From assembly GCA_020746105.1 (NCBI GenBank), contig CM036658.1:33969004-34033003 (forward strand): DNA of 64,000 nucleotides, given 5' to 3'. The DNA is from Trogon surrucura (taxonomy: Eukaryota; Chordata; Aves; Trogoniformes; Trogonidae). This document shows positions 1 to 64,000 of this stretch, piece after piece. Numbering within the stretch: position 1 is the stretch's first letter; each line of letters opens with the position of its first letter. The notes beneath the pieces were generated by a model that worked only from the letters and a program-made list of their open reading frames with translations, did no database searches and was not told the origin of the DNA. Position numbers and translations under genes: made by a program.

Positions 1-1525
1 TCATGCCTGTCCTCCCTATTCTTGAGAGGGGAATACCACAAACACACAAACTAACATATAGACACGTGACAACAGATCTTACTATAAGAGAGAAGGAGAA
101 CCTGGTTGACACAGATTGTGCAGTATTCATTCAAAGGACAGATCATTCTTTGTTTTATCTCTTTTTAACTAAATTGCAAATAAACCTCAAGTCAAAAACA
201 AAACAAAAAAAACCCCAACAACAAATAAAACCCCATAAAGTATCTATTTGAAAATGTGGCTACAATGCCATGATGTGTCCTCTTCTATTATTAAGTATCT
301 GTACTTCTGTAAATTAGAAAGCAAGACATGGAAATGAACAAAGTATGATCAGGAGAAAAGAACTGCTAGACAAATAACAAGTCATTTGAAGATGGCATGT
401 CTGTAAAGTGACATGTCCAGGATCTTCAGAGGTGCTGAAGGCTCTTGAAAACCCATTCCTGATCAACCTCAAAGGGTGCAGGTATCAAGAGACTGCATTG
501 TTCTGGGTAGACAGAGATTTTTTTTCGTGCTGCAATGACTGCATCAGTTGATATAATCTGAATTCTAGCATTTTTAATGAAAGATGTTTTGATAACAACC
601 CCTATAGTCATTCACCACCTGGTGCTTACAGATGCATTCCAAACTTTTAGTGCATCTGTAACTTATGTCATGAATTTTTTTTTTTCTGTTAGATAAATCA
701 ACCACAAACCTTCCTCAAGAGCATGTATTAAATAGAAGGACCACTATAACCGAAACTTCTAAAGCTTAATATTGTAAAAATAAGTCACTAGCACAGAAAG
801 GACGTCAGCTTTATTTGATGCTGCCCTAATCTCTGACTGCCAGTTACCTCCAAGGCTGACATCTTAAAGTGCAGGAGCAGGCATTTTAACATAAGCTTAT
901 GACTGTCAGAATTTGTCTTATGTGGCAGCACTGAAACATAGCTAACAGCAGTGGACACTGTCCGGACAACTGCTGAAATAAGCACAAAAAAAAAAGCAAA
1001 AATAATAAATTTCAGAATACCAAAGCACTATTCTTCTAAGATGTGTATTGCGTAGTAGAGGCAGAAATGCAGATTTAATAAATGAGAGAAAAGAAGCCAA
1101 AACCTCTTCCACTTAGCAACTTAACAACCTCATTGTTAAGAAAAACCTCACTGGCTTCAAGAACGCCACTTCAGCATATATGCTGATAGGCTTTTACTTG
1201 TAGTTGGGAAAAACTTTCATCGATCAAGGCAGTCCTACTGAGATACAACTTCAGGATTAGCTGCTGTTGCCAGTATCTTCTTAATGAGAGGCCAAAAGAT
1301 TTGTTATGGTTTTGCATTTAAGTAAAAATACCAGGACTGAGATGTCTTTCCAGAAAAGTCAATTACAAAAGCAGATCACTGTGAAGTCTTCACACCCTTA
1401 GCGGGATAAGACTGCCTCTGCACCCTGAGCTAAAGAGCTGTGAGAGACAGCTCAGGCTATTTCAATCTGAGAGTATTAGCCGTTATCAGCTAAACATACA
1501 TGCTTCATACCAGCAACAGATGACT
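1..1525. other. AT-rich intergenic DNA, nothing recognised
   Basis: Short ORFs only, none with recognisable protein character. There are A-rich stretches (about 190-230 and 985-1000) but no clear transposon end, RNA gene or exon. Confidence 0.6.
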
Positions 1526-2036
1526 TCAGCTACAGGATTTAGCTGCAGAAGGAAGATGACGTGGATTTGTTTCTTCTAAAAATCTTAATCGAAGGAGCTT
1601 TTTCCACACAGTTACCTTTAACTCCAGCTGGCTAGATGTAAAGCCATGACTGCAAAAAGTATTAAAAAGAACAGTGTTCACAAAACACGGTGATGCAGTG
1701 AAAGGGCATGATATTTTAACCCAAGAGATTAAGGATGAAGGTGCCTGCTTATCTGTTGTGCAGACACTGGGGATGAAGATCAACAAGGCCTGCACAGAGA
1801 AGCAGCCAAAGGAGGGAGTCTTGTGGGGCCAGGACAGCCCTGTTTTGGCTAAAAAATGTGGACAGGTGGAGAGGAACGACTTCAACACAATCCTGAAGGC
1901 TGTGCCTGAAGGTGCCTTTTGCTTCATTACCCCTAATATGTATACCAAAGCTGACACCCCTGTCTGTGCTAATGAGCCTAGAGAAGTACAAACATACATA
2001 ACTACAGGCCCTGACTCTCCACCTAACTCATGCTAA
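1526..2036. other. Unrecognised open segment, possibly part of an old retroelement
   Basis: This stretch is less AT-rich than its left flank and is open on both strands: about 120 codons on plus (1674-2036) and 157 on minus (1526-1999). The plus frame reads like real protein (for example GMKINKACTEKQPKEG) but I cannot place it in a family. It sits just upstream of the PHF7-like pseudogene, so it could be part of the same inserted block or an older retroviral or retrogene fragment. No start context, splice border or terminal repeat decides the issue. Confidence 0.3.
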
Positions 2037-2452
2037 GCAGCACCCCAGGGGGGAAAATAGGTAAGGTTAGAATATAAGGTACAGGGAGGGAGTATGTCAC
2101 TGGGGGGAGAACAAACCCAAAGAGGCAGTTGATGGGCCATGCTCCTTCTCCTTCACCCAAGACAGGGACACCTTCTTGGTAAGGATTGTGCTTTCACCTT
2201 TTGGAAAGAAATACCTGGGGGTAGTATTTTGTTAGCATTATTATTATATACTAGCGCTATCGCAGTGAATGAATTTATGAGCAGCAATCCCAGACACTCC
2301 CCAGAGGCTCCAGCAACAGGAGTCTCGGTGGCCAGGCAGATTTGTGGGGTGTGACCCAACAGCGGCCATATCCTGTGCCCTGCCCAGAGGTGTGGAGCTG
2401 CCTGGCGAGATCCTGAGGCTGCCACTGATGGGACTTGCTGTGACCCTTCCAG

Positions 2453-4170
2453 GACTGCATCATCTGTGGAGAGATCAGGATCATCACCACCTGCTGAGAG
2501 ATAGGCTGCAATCACAGTTTCCATCTCCCATGTGCTGTGAAGGGTGGATGTATCAACCAGTTCTGTTCAGACTACAGGTATCTCCTATGCCCTCCTGTCT
2601 GTCACTGGGTAAGGACCCAGAGCTTCTCACCTCACGTCACCCATCCCTTTTCTCTTCTGCCACAGGTCCTTCCAGAGCAGACAACAGAGGCAACTCCAGA
2701 GGTGGATACCACTTGCCTCATCTGCATGGACCTGGTGGAGGACAGAAAGACCTACATCACCACGGTGTACCTCACACGGTGTACCAGGTGCAAGCACATC
2801 TGGTTCCACAGGCAATGTCCTCAGAGCCATGAACCCATTTGCTTCCCCCAGCCCTGGCAACTCCTCTGTTCCTCCTGCACTGCTGAAAGCACTCACAGAC
2901 GCTGCTCCCACTTGAACAGCACAGGCAGCTGGGAGTGCAACAGCTGTGGTGGCCCCAGCACCAGCAAGAGGCAAAGCACCTGGGTGGCCCTGTGCTGGGG
3001 CCAGGGGCCAGGCAAGGCCTGGCAGCAGTACCCAAGGTGGGCTTGGCAGAGCCTCTTTGCTCCAAGAGAGCTGCCGTCACTGCTCTGGACTACCCTAATG
3101 CAGGCAGAGGAGCCATGCCCGATGTTCCCGTTTCCCATTACAGCCTCCAGTCCCAACTCACAGATCACTGGCCCCAGCAGATCCAGTTAGGCAGCAGCGG
3201 CAGAGTCCACCTGCAGCTCTCAAGCACTTCAGTGCTGCGGCTGCTCCAGCCCACCTGGGCCCATGCGGCTTCATGACTGCTCCTGCTCATGATGCTCTGA
3301 GTAGCTGAATGCCAGCACCCCAGCAGGTGGTGCTGGGGCCATCCTACAGCTCCCTGCCTCCTGACAGCAGCAGGCCCACCACCACCACCAGCCAGCGGCC
3401 ATTGGGGTCCTCCTTCATCTCCCTGGCCTGCCAGAGCAGCAGCCATACCAGCCCTGCTGCACCTGTGAGGATGCAAGACCACTCCTGTTTGCAACATCAG
3501 GCCAAAACACCTTACAGCCGGAGCAGCGGTCGCTGCAGGATATGACGTGTTTCACCACTGAATGCAGGCTCTGATTCCCCTCCACCAGCACAGTCAATTT
3601 GGTTGTTAATCTCGGCACTCTCTCCTCCTTGCAGCCACTAGGGAAGGACCCAGTCCTCCTCATCTCGCCAATCCCTTTCCTCTTCCTCCTAGCCTTTCTG
3701 CTGAGATCACCACCCAGAGCAGACAGTGGAGGCAGCTCTGGAGGAGAACACCACCATACGATTCCCAGTGCCAGCTTGGAGCTCACCAGCCCCAGCACTA
3801 CCAAACAGGCAGCATCGAGTCCTTCCCACAGCTCCTCGCGACCAGCAGCCCCAGCACTGGCAGCCACGTGGCATCACGGCTTTCCCACAGATCCCCAGTG
3901 CTTGAGAGCAGCAGCCACTCGAGCCCACCTGGGCCCCACCGCACGTGAAATCATTCCTGGTTGAACTATCTGGCACAAAATCCCTACAGGCAGTGCAGAA
4001 GACACTGTGGCAGGAGCCACTCCCCAGCACTGGAGCCCAGCAGTCCCAGCATTGGCAGCCCAGGGGCACTGGGGCTGCCCCACAGGTGCCTGACATGTGC
4101 CACCCACAGACTGACCACACAGCTGCCACAACACTGGTGCCCGGGAATTTTGGTAGAACTCACATGACAT
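2453..4170 (+). pseudogene. PHF7/G2E3-like PHD-finger protein pseudogene
   Basis: This is a relic of the PHD-finger family (PHF7-like / G2E3-like, E3-ligase-type zinc fingers) that is multiplied in bird genomes. A first exon at 2453-2577 encodes an extended-PHD piece (Cys-Ile-Ile-Cys-Gly-Glu ... FHLPCA ... GGC) between an AG acceptor and a GT donor, with an in-frame TGA at 2495-2497. After an 88-base intron a second exon starts at 2666 and carries TCLICMDLVEDRKTY, CKHIWFHRQC and THRRCSHLN..WECNSCG. The RING-like middle between those motifs looks shortened compared with the family. The two exons do not join in the frame of the second zinc finger, which indicates a small frameshifting indel. 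The region from about 3160 to 4170 is a degenerate Ser/Pro/Thr-rich tail rich in CCAGCAC-type repeats, as in family members. Premature stop, shifted frame and shortened finger make it non-functional. A transcript is still possible. Confidence 0.75.
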
Positions 4171-4259
4171 TTACTTCCACGTGTAATAATTCCACAGAGT
4201 TTGACCATCACCTTCAGTGTTACAGAGATACAGGGCAGGGGCAAAAGAGTCACGCGGGC

Positions 4260-5120
4260 ACTGAATAAGCCCTATCCCATTCACTCCTGTACAAGTGCAA
4301 GTCAACTTTTCCAAATGTAGGCTGACAGATCTAAGCTGTATAGAAGCTTTGATCTATTTGAAAATTATTAATAAATTCCATTATTGTTAAGTCAAATAAT
4401 TGTTGTAATGCGAAGTTGTTTTTTTCCAGTGTAGAGCAGCTCAGTAAGCTTTACTAAGGAAGCAAAATATAAATTCTGTATCAAAAAAGCCCTCTGAAAG
4501 TAACATTAAGTTCCTGATGTGGAGTCAGACAAAAAATGAGAAGTAACTAGAAACAATCACTTCAATTCACAAATAACTCCTCTATTTTAACAAGTTCACT
4601 TCAAATGGCAAAGACAGTTTTGCATAAGAAAAGAGACAAAAAAATGTTTTATAATTTAGTGAATTTCAGTTTCTACCCAAACAGACCCTAGGGCAACATG
4701 AAAAATTTGAGCCACACACTTTAAAAAGCATTGCCAACCATTTCCCAACAAAAGAAAACAGATCAAAGCAAAAAAATCTAAACAAGAACCATTTGAAACT
4801 ATTTAATTGAATAAATATCCTTATAAATGCTTTTCACTACAAAAAGTATCAAGCATCATGTACAGTCTGCATTTAGTTGAAAACAAACTGGAAAAAATAC
4901 AGGTTAATAGATATCAACCTTTATTTAAAAAAACTTAAGTAAAATTTGAAAAATATATTTAATTGTTAGGGACAGAATAGACAAAGTGACATTTACTGTT
5001 GTCTGGCATTATTAATATTTCAAAAAGAGCTCCAAACACTCCCTTGCTTAATCTTTTGCCTTTACCACGTTTCCCCCAACAGCTTTGCCCCACTGGACTC
5101 CATTTTTTTGTTTGAGTTTT
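4260..5120. other. AT-rich intergenic DNA, nothing recognised
   Basis: A/T-rich sequence with many oligo-A runs (for example around 4630-4760 and 4925-4960). I see no exon, RNA gene or transposon end before CR1 similarity begins. Confidence 0.6.
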
Positions 5121-6815
5121 TTTAAGTACAGTGTTTATTTCGCAGCTTGCCAAGGGAGAAAGCCCTGGAGCGATTGGGAGCCCAGGAAAGCTGGCTGACA
5201 CTCAAGAATCATCATCTCCAAGCTCAAAGGCACTGCATCTCTAACAGGAAGAAATCTGAGAAATCTGGCAAAAACGCCAGGAGGCCTATATGGATGAATA
5301 AAGAACTCCTGGCCAAAATCAAACACAAAGTGGAAATCCACAAAGGGTGGAAGCACGGACTGGTAAGACGGGATGATTACAAACAGATTGTTCATGAAAC
5401 CAGAAACCAGGTTAAAAAAGCTAAAGCCCTGATGGAATCAAATCTGGCCAGGGACATTGAAAATAGCAGAAAAGCATTCTACAAGTATGTGAAAGAAAAA
5501 GAAAAATAAGAGAGAGTGTGGGGCCTCTTCAGAAGGATGGAGGACATGGAGAAGGCTGAAGTACTCAGTGACTGTTCTGCTCCAGTCTTCAATGGTAACC
5601 ACTTGAGCCACACCACCCAAGTCACAGAAGGCATCGGCTGGGTCTATGAGAGTGAAGAACCAGCCAGGATAGGAGATCAGGTCCAGGAACACCTGGAGAA
5701 CCTGAAGGTGCACAAGTCCATGGGACCTGATAAGATATATCCACGGGTCCTGAAGGAACTGGCAGCTGAAGTTGCTAGGCCACTAGCCATCATATTTGAG
5801 AGGTCCTGGCAGTCTGGTGAAGTTCCCACCGATTGGAAAAGGGGAAACATAACCCCTATCTTTAAAAAGAGAAGCAAAGAAAACCCAGTGAACTATAAAC
5901 CAGTCAGCCTCCCCTCTGTGCCAGGTGAAATCATGGAGCAGATCCTCCTGGTAGCTGTACAAAGGCACATGAAAAATAATGAGGTGATTGGTGACAGCCA
6001 GCATGGCTTCACTAAGGGCAAATCTTGCCTGACTAATGTGGTGGCATTCTACGACAGAGCTACAGCTCTGGTTGATATGGGAAGAGCAACTGATGTCATC
6101 TGCTTGGACTTGTGCAAGTCATTTGACACTGTTCCACATGACAGTCTGGTCTCTAAGATGGAGAGACATGGACTTCATGGATCCACCACTAGGTAGATGA
6201 GGAACTGGCTAGTAAGTCGCATTCGAAGAATTGTGGTCAACAGCTCAATGTCCACATGGAGACAAGTGATAAGTGGTGTTCCTCAGGGTCTGGTGCTGTT
6301 CAACATCTCTGTCAGTGACATGGCCAGTGGCATCCAGTGCACCCTCAACAAGTTTGCCGATGACACCAAGCTGTGTGGTGCCATGGACTCACTTGAGGGA
6401 AGAGATGCCATCCAGAGGGACCTTGACAGGCTTGAGAAATGGGCCAGTGCAAACTGCATGAGCTTCAACAAGTCAACGTGCAAGGTCGTGGACTTGGGTC
6501 AGGCCAATCCCAGGCACAAACACAAACTGGGGACAGAGTGGGTTGAGAGTAGCCCTGAAGAGAAGGGTGTTGACAGGGGTGTTGACAGACAAGAAGCTCA
6601 ACATGGGCTGGCAGTGCGCTCATGCAGCCTGGAAGGACAACTGCATTCTGGGAAGTATCAAGAGGAGTGTGGCCAGCAGGTTGAAAGAGGTGATTCTCCC
6701 CTTTTAGTCTGCTCTTGTGAGATCCCACCTCGAATACTGCGTCCAGTTCTGGTGTCCCCACTGTAAGAGGGACATAGATCTGTTGGAACGAGTTCAGAGG
6801 AGGGCCCCAAAGATG
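5120..6815 (+). mobile_element. CR1 LINE fragment with decayed reverse transcriptase
   Basis: Part of the second ORF (endonuclease-RT protein) of a chicken-repeat-1 type non-LTR retrotransposon. The linker before the RT (RRPIWMNKELL at about 5280) is followed by RT blocks [16 protein letters not shown] (about 5713), [16 protein letters not shown] (about 5890), [14 protein letters not shown] (about 5996), VSGVPQG-type (about 6270) and FADDTKLCG (about 6352), so the catalytic FADD box is intact. The frame is broken by TAA at 5507-5509 and TAG at 6194-6196, and is shifted after about 6530; the last recognisable motif ([12 protein letters not shown], about 6720) is in another frame. Similarity stops near 6815 without the CR1 3' end. 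The element is truncated at both ends and cannot move itself. Confidence 0.85.
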
Positions 6816-6984
6816 ATCCACTTCTATGATAAAGGAGGAGGTAAAGACCTCCAATATAATGGCTTTGTGATGCCAACCACAGAAAGGTGCCACTCCAGCA
6901 AGCAGAATTGCCTCTGGAGCCAAGCTGCCACTATGATGTGTGTAAACTCTTTGGGTAAGAGGGAGCTGTGTCACAACTAGTCTT

Positions 6985-7485
6985 GACATTTCTGTCAGTC
7001 CAAGGATTAGTCAGAGCTTGGACCACAACAGAAATCTGATGATGAGAAACACAATGATTTGTTCAACAGACAGCAGCCTGAGGGTTGTGGGAGCAATTTA
7101 GACTGCCAATTAAAAACAGGGCAAAAATAAAATAATAAGAAAAACTTTCTAAAGCTGACGGCTATTTGTACAAACTGACATTTCATATGCTTGCTGAGCA
7201 TATGAAGCAGAAGCATTGCGGTATATTAAATTCTGGCCTTCTTCTATTTCTGTTCCCAAGGTAACAGATAGCAGGTCAGCAAGTTTTAGACACAATCCTT
7301 TTGAAAAAATTCCTCTCTTTCTTTAGCTTCTTCTGCCATACAAACTCCTACCTGCTCCAGAAACCCTGACAGTTCTACTTGTAAAAGAAAGGCTGCAGTT
7401 ATCTAATAACCCAACATCCCTGCTCAGTTCTGAAGCAGTGGTTTTAGCTGGAACCACAGCTATAGCTAGAACTGTATTTTTAGCT
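6985..7485. other. Intergenic DNA, nothing recognised
   Basis: No exon, repeat end or RNA gene seen between the CR1 relic and the LTR-like remnant. Confidence 0.5.
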
Positions 7486-7489
7486 GGTA

Positions 7490-7930
7490 TGTAGGAGACT
7501 CAATATGCTTGGGCAAACAGAATCAGTGGGAGAATGAAGGTGTGAAACACAGGTATTCTACAAGCGGAGCCTAGCCCCAGGGACAGGATGTCCTTATCTT
7601 CAAAGACAGAATGCCCCAGGACTCCCAACGCCATTAAGATATGCAGAACCAGCCTAGGCCAGCCTTGGGGTCTCTTAACAGAGACAAGGACTTAACTGAA
7701 TGGAGCCCAAAAAAAGGACTATCACGATGAAGTAAAACGACCACCAGAGACCCGACTACGACTGAAAGACTGTATTATGCATGTGGGAGTGGGCGGCAAC
7801 ATATGTTAATGAGTTCTCAGAAATTGCTTGAATATGTATATCTAAACTGTATAAGCTGTACGTTTGGCCTTTCCCGGGGCACACACATCCCAGGTGTGCC
7901 TAGGCTGTAGTAAAGAATGCCTTCTTAACA
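7490..7930 (+). mobile_element. LTR-like remnant upstream of the CpG island
   Basis: The segment runs from TGTAGGAGACTC (7491) to CTTCTTAACA (7930). It has features of an avian retroviral LTR: a TATA-like cluster (ATATGTATATC, about 7834-7844), a poly(A)-like AGTAAAGA (about 7911) and a terminal ...TTAACA. The ends were chosen by eye and I found no matching target-site duplication, so the element may be old or the borders wrong. Its right end lies about 50 bp from the SHOC1 CpG island. Confidence 0.4.
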
Positions 7931-7984
7931 GACACCAATGCTATTAAGTTCTGATTTCAGCCCTTTCACTGCATCAGTTGCAAC

Positions 7985-8250
7985 CCACTGAGGATGACAC
8001 GGCCCCTCCCCCGAGTCAACATGGCGGCCCCGCGGCCCCCAGAGGGCAGGGGCGGGGCTCCCCCTTGCGCGGCCCCCGGGGGCAGAAAGGGCGGGAGGGC
8101 GGCAGTCAAGCAGCGTCGCGAGTTCCGCTTGCCGCGCGGGCGGCGGGCAGGGTGCGGGCGCGGGCCTGGCTCTGAGGCGGCCGCGGCCGCTTGTGTGAGC
8201 TGCCCTTCGCTTCCGTCGTGCGTCGCCGCTTTGCCACCGCCGGGTATTCA
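7985..8250 (+). promoter_or_regulatory. CpG island, probable SHOC1 promoter and first non-coding exon
   Basis: A sharply GC- and CpG-rich block (GCGCGGCCCC, GGCGGGCAGG, GCGGCCGCGGCCGC and similar) in otherwise AT-rich DNA, and the only one near the 5' end of SHOC1. It contains AACATGGCGGCC at 8018-8029 (YY1-like), CGGCCCCCAGAGGGCAGG at about 8033-8050 (close to the CTCF core) and GGGGCGGGGC at about 8049-8058 (GC box/Sp1). The first coding exon (9944) starts at a splice acceptor, so an upstream non-coding exon is required. GCCGG|GTATTC at about 8242 is one possible donor. An 80-codon frame starting at 8021 is open but low-complexity, and I do not call it a gene. Transcription could run in both directions. 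Confidence 0.6.
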
Positions 8251-9943
8251 CTACCTTTGAAAACTGCGGATTTAAAAACGTTTGACGCTGTTAGAAATAC
8301 CTGATACTTCCTTAAAGTGGTGTTTGTGAGAGTTGTTGGAGAAGTTTTATTCTGCAGTTTTACTGTTTCTCTCTAAAAAGTTTTTGAGTATGCTCGGATT
8401 TCCTTGTATCCTCACAGACTAGAATTTCTAAGTCCCTCTCTTCCCCTGTTAAATTGGAAACTTGAAACATACCTGACTGACATGGTTTTGATGAGTGGCA
8501 CACCCTTAAGAAACCAGCAGCACCTCTTAAGTTCACTACTACTTGGTGTATTAATTCACAGTAGTACCACTGGTAACGATTGCAATCCTGTTTCTTTGTA
8601 TTCATATGAAAACTTGCTTATATTAATACAAAGAAATTGTAATAAGTGATACACATCAGTACTGTTAAGTTGCAGTTCTATTCCCTGTCCAGTAAGGCGC
8701 AAGTCTACCCCTCCTTACAAATGCATCACTCATTGCTCCACCCTCCCACACCGAGTCTGTGGGATGTACACTTGAAGAAGTGTCCAGCAGGTTGTCCAAA
8801 TTATTTTCCTTGGCATCCCCAGCATTTTTGGTCCCCTGGTTGGGTTCACCACTCTCTCCAGCCATACACACTCCTTCCGTAAGAAGGTTCCTCTCTGCTT
8901 TGTTCACCATCTGACTTTATACCATATTTGCTATTTTCTCCTCTCCCTTCCCCTCTTCTCTTCCCTTTCCCCTTTTTACCTCCTCTGCAGTTCCTTTTCT
9001 CTGCCCAGACTCCTCTCCAGGTGGCAACCATCCCCTAATTGCTTTTTCCTCATTAGTCCCTATTCCCTTATATCCATATGCAAATTTGGCATTTCCAGTG
9101 CTCTTACATGGGCAGTTTTGGCCTAGTATGTTATTGATAGCTACTGGTATGTATATGAAAACAGCCTTCTGTGACAAATTTCCTTTATGGCCCTACAACT
9201 CATGTTGGTTATCTTTCATTTAAATTGCACAGTTTTTGATAGAATTATCTTACTTTAGTCTTCACTCTCCTACCTAATTTTAATTAAGAACAAGTATTCT
9301 CTTACCTTATGCATACCTGAGCAGCTGTATATCTTGTTTGGTACTCACACCGTATCTCTGTCCTTTTATTTTTTTTCTCTGGTTCCCATCAGAAGCACCA
9401 ACTACCTTAGGGATCTGGTGTTCCAGCAGGACCTCCTGCTCCCAGATAGCCTATACAAGTACCTTTCCCATATAAAACTGAAGGAAAGGAGGAAAATCTC
9501 ATCTTAAATACGTGAGGCAGTAAAAAGGTAATCATTTAAATAGCTGAACTACTGTCTTTAAAAGCTAATTTAGAATCCATGAAAATCAATCAATTTGTTT
9601 CTCAAAATTGTTGCTGTAATTTGTATTGCTTACATTCACTTCATGGTTTGAAAGGTTTTCTGTGAAAGAAATAGCAAGAGGCATATCTAAAAGATACCCA
9701 AAAGCCCAGTTCCTTTAGATAAAAAATTATGTGTCTGTCATCTTTACTTCGTCTGTTACATCTTTCCAAAGGAATAATACTGAATGTTTTGGGTAGCCTG
9801 CTGCAGGAAATTGAGCACAAGGTGCATGTGTTAGCAGAAGTTTGGAAGTTATTCTTGTTGAACCTTAACTTCTACCTTTTCTTTCAACATTTTTGCATGA
9901 CATGAGAAAATTCTAACTAATCCATATTCTGTATATCTTCTAG
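8251..9943. other. Probable 5' UTR intron of SHOC1
   Basis: Lies between the CpG island and the first coding exon. It holds a long pyrimidine tract (8926-8990) ending in a CTGCAG acceptor-like site and otherwise nothing I recognise. Confidence 0.45.
8926..8990 (+). other. Polypyrimidine tract with acceptor-like end
   Basis: About 60 bases are nearly pure C/T (TTCTCCTCTCCCTTCCCCTC and onward) and end in CTCTGCAG. This would make a strong 3' splice site for an alternative 5' UTR exon of SHOC1. A simple homopyrimidine repeat is the alternative. Confidence 0.35.
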
Positions 9944-9976
9944 ACAAGTGAAGTGCTGCGAACGTCAGAAAACAAG

Positions 9977-63222
<53,246 letters not shown>

Positions 63223-64000
63223 GTCGGCCAAAATTAATTTATGTATTAGATCAATCTTTTTGCACGATTGTAACACAATGGTTCTTTTTATCTGATACTA
63301 CAAGTACATTTGCTGGCATCATTTAAAAATTAATTATAAGTTTTAGCATATCACTCATAGCTAAAGTGTTGACCCTGCTAATTTTCAGTAGATTTTTTGA
63401 AGTCATCACTATGTTCACGTGAAAATGATTAGAACATTTCCTTAATCAGAAAAATGCTCATTTGATGAGCTTCCTCTTCAAGTTTTGTCCTGTCAAGTAT
63501 TGTATCATCATACAAGCTTATACATTTCTGTAAGAAATGTTTTCCCATTGAGTATTTCCAGGACTTTTGTCCCCCCCTCCATCTTCTTACACAACAATAA
63601 ACTCATCACTTACGAATTCATAGTATTAAGCATTTGAAAGAGCCATAGAGTTTAAGATAAAGAATTACATTCACTGAAGTGTCCAGTCTGTAGTTAGAAT
63701 TGTGTGTCACTACCTACTGTTACAGGTGGGCCAAGTCTGGGAAAGTTATAGACTGATTATAGTCAGCTAATGAGACAAAAAATGCCCAGCTTTTATCAGT
63801 CAAGAGAATGGTAGGATAAACTTCGTCAGAAGGATTTGGTTAAGGTGAAGGAGCAAGTGAACACATATTTAGGCACCGAATAGCAACTGGTCCATGTTAT
63901 TGTAATAACTGCATATATATAAAGTCATATTTACTGACTGAAGACCAGAAAAATATCTCACCAGTTTAATGCCTCTGTGATATGTGCCAGACATTGCTTC
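63223..64000. other. SHOC1 intron 26, beginning
   Basis: No exon with acceptable borders or repeat end recognised up to the window end. Confidence 0.6.

Noticed and set aside
7994-8260. 88-codon frame in the CpG island, with an ATG at 8021 in YY1-like context
   Set aside because: The Ala/Arg/Gly/Pro-rich reading is what any CpG island gives. It does not join SHOC1 in a visible way.

Overview
This is vertebrate, almost certainly bird, genomic DNA. It has long AT-rich introns, split coding exons with GT-AG borders, many CR1 LINE fragments (three ending in the CR1 3' octamer), several avian-type solo LTRs, and a decayed copy of the PHF7/G2E3-like PHD-finger family that is expanded in birds. There is no bacterial-style gene organisation, and I saw no tRNA, rRNA or CRISPR array.

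The window holds one real protein-coding gene: the plus-strand meiotic crossover gene SHOC1 (C9orf84, ZIP2-like, an ERCC4/XPF-related protein). I assembled 26 coding exons from the start codon at 9977 to 63222. All 25 exon junctions are phase-compatible. Together they give 1207 codons without a stop, and the 3' part of the gene lies beyond the window. Several exons (notably 31844-31973 and 14479-14564) are invisible or out of frame in a simple ORF scan and were found from splice sites and phase. A further 198-nt open segment (59782-59979) between coding exons 23 and 24 has splice borders and fits the frame exactly. It would add 66 codons and is the most interesting unexplained element here.

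Layout: 1-1500, featureless AT-rich DNA; about 1526-2036, an unrecognised open segment; 2453-4170, a PHF7-like pseudogene; about 5120-6815, a CR1 reverse-transcriptase relic (+); about 7490-7930, an LTR-like remnant ending roughly 50 bp before a CpG island (about 7985-8250), which is the probable SHOC1 promoter and 5' UTR; 9944-63222, SHOC1 exons and introns; 63223-64000, the start of the next intron.

The introns have absorbed many transposable elements: a CR1 3' end (-) and an LTR (+) in intron 3; a CR1 3' end (+) and a solo LTR (-) in intron 9; a related LTR (-) in intron 13; a CR1 with a 294-codon open RT fragment (-) in intron 16; and CR1, solo LTR and CR1 in intron 17, which is mostly transposon. 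None interrupts an exon, so SHOC1 looks intact and under coding constraint.
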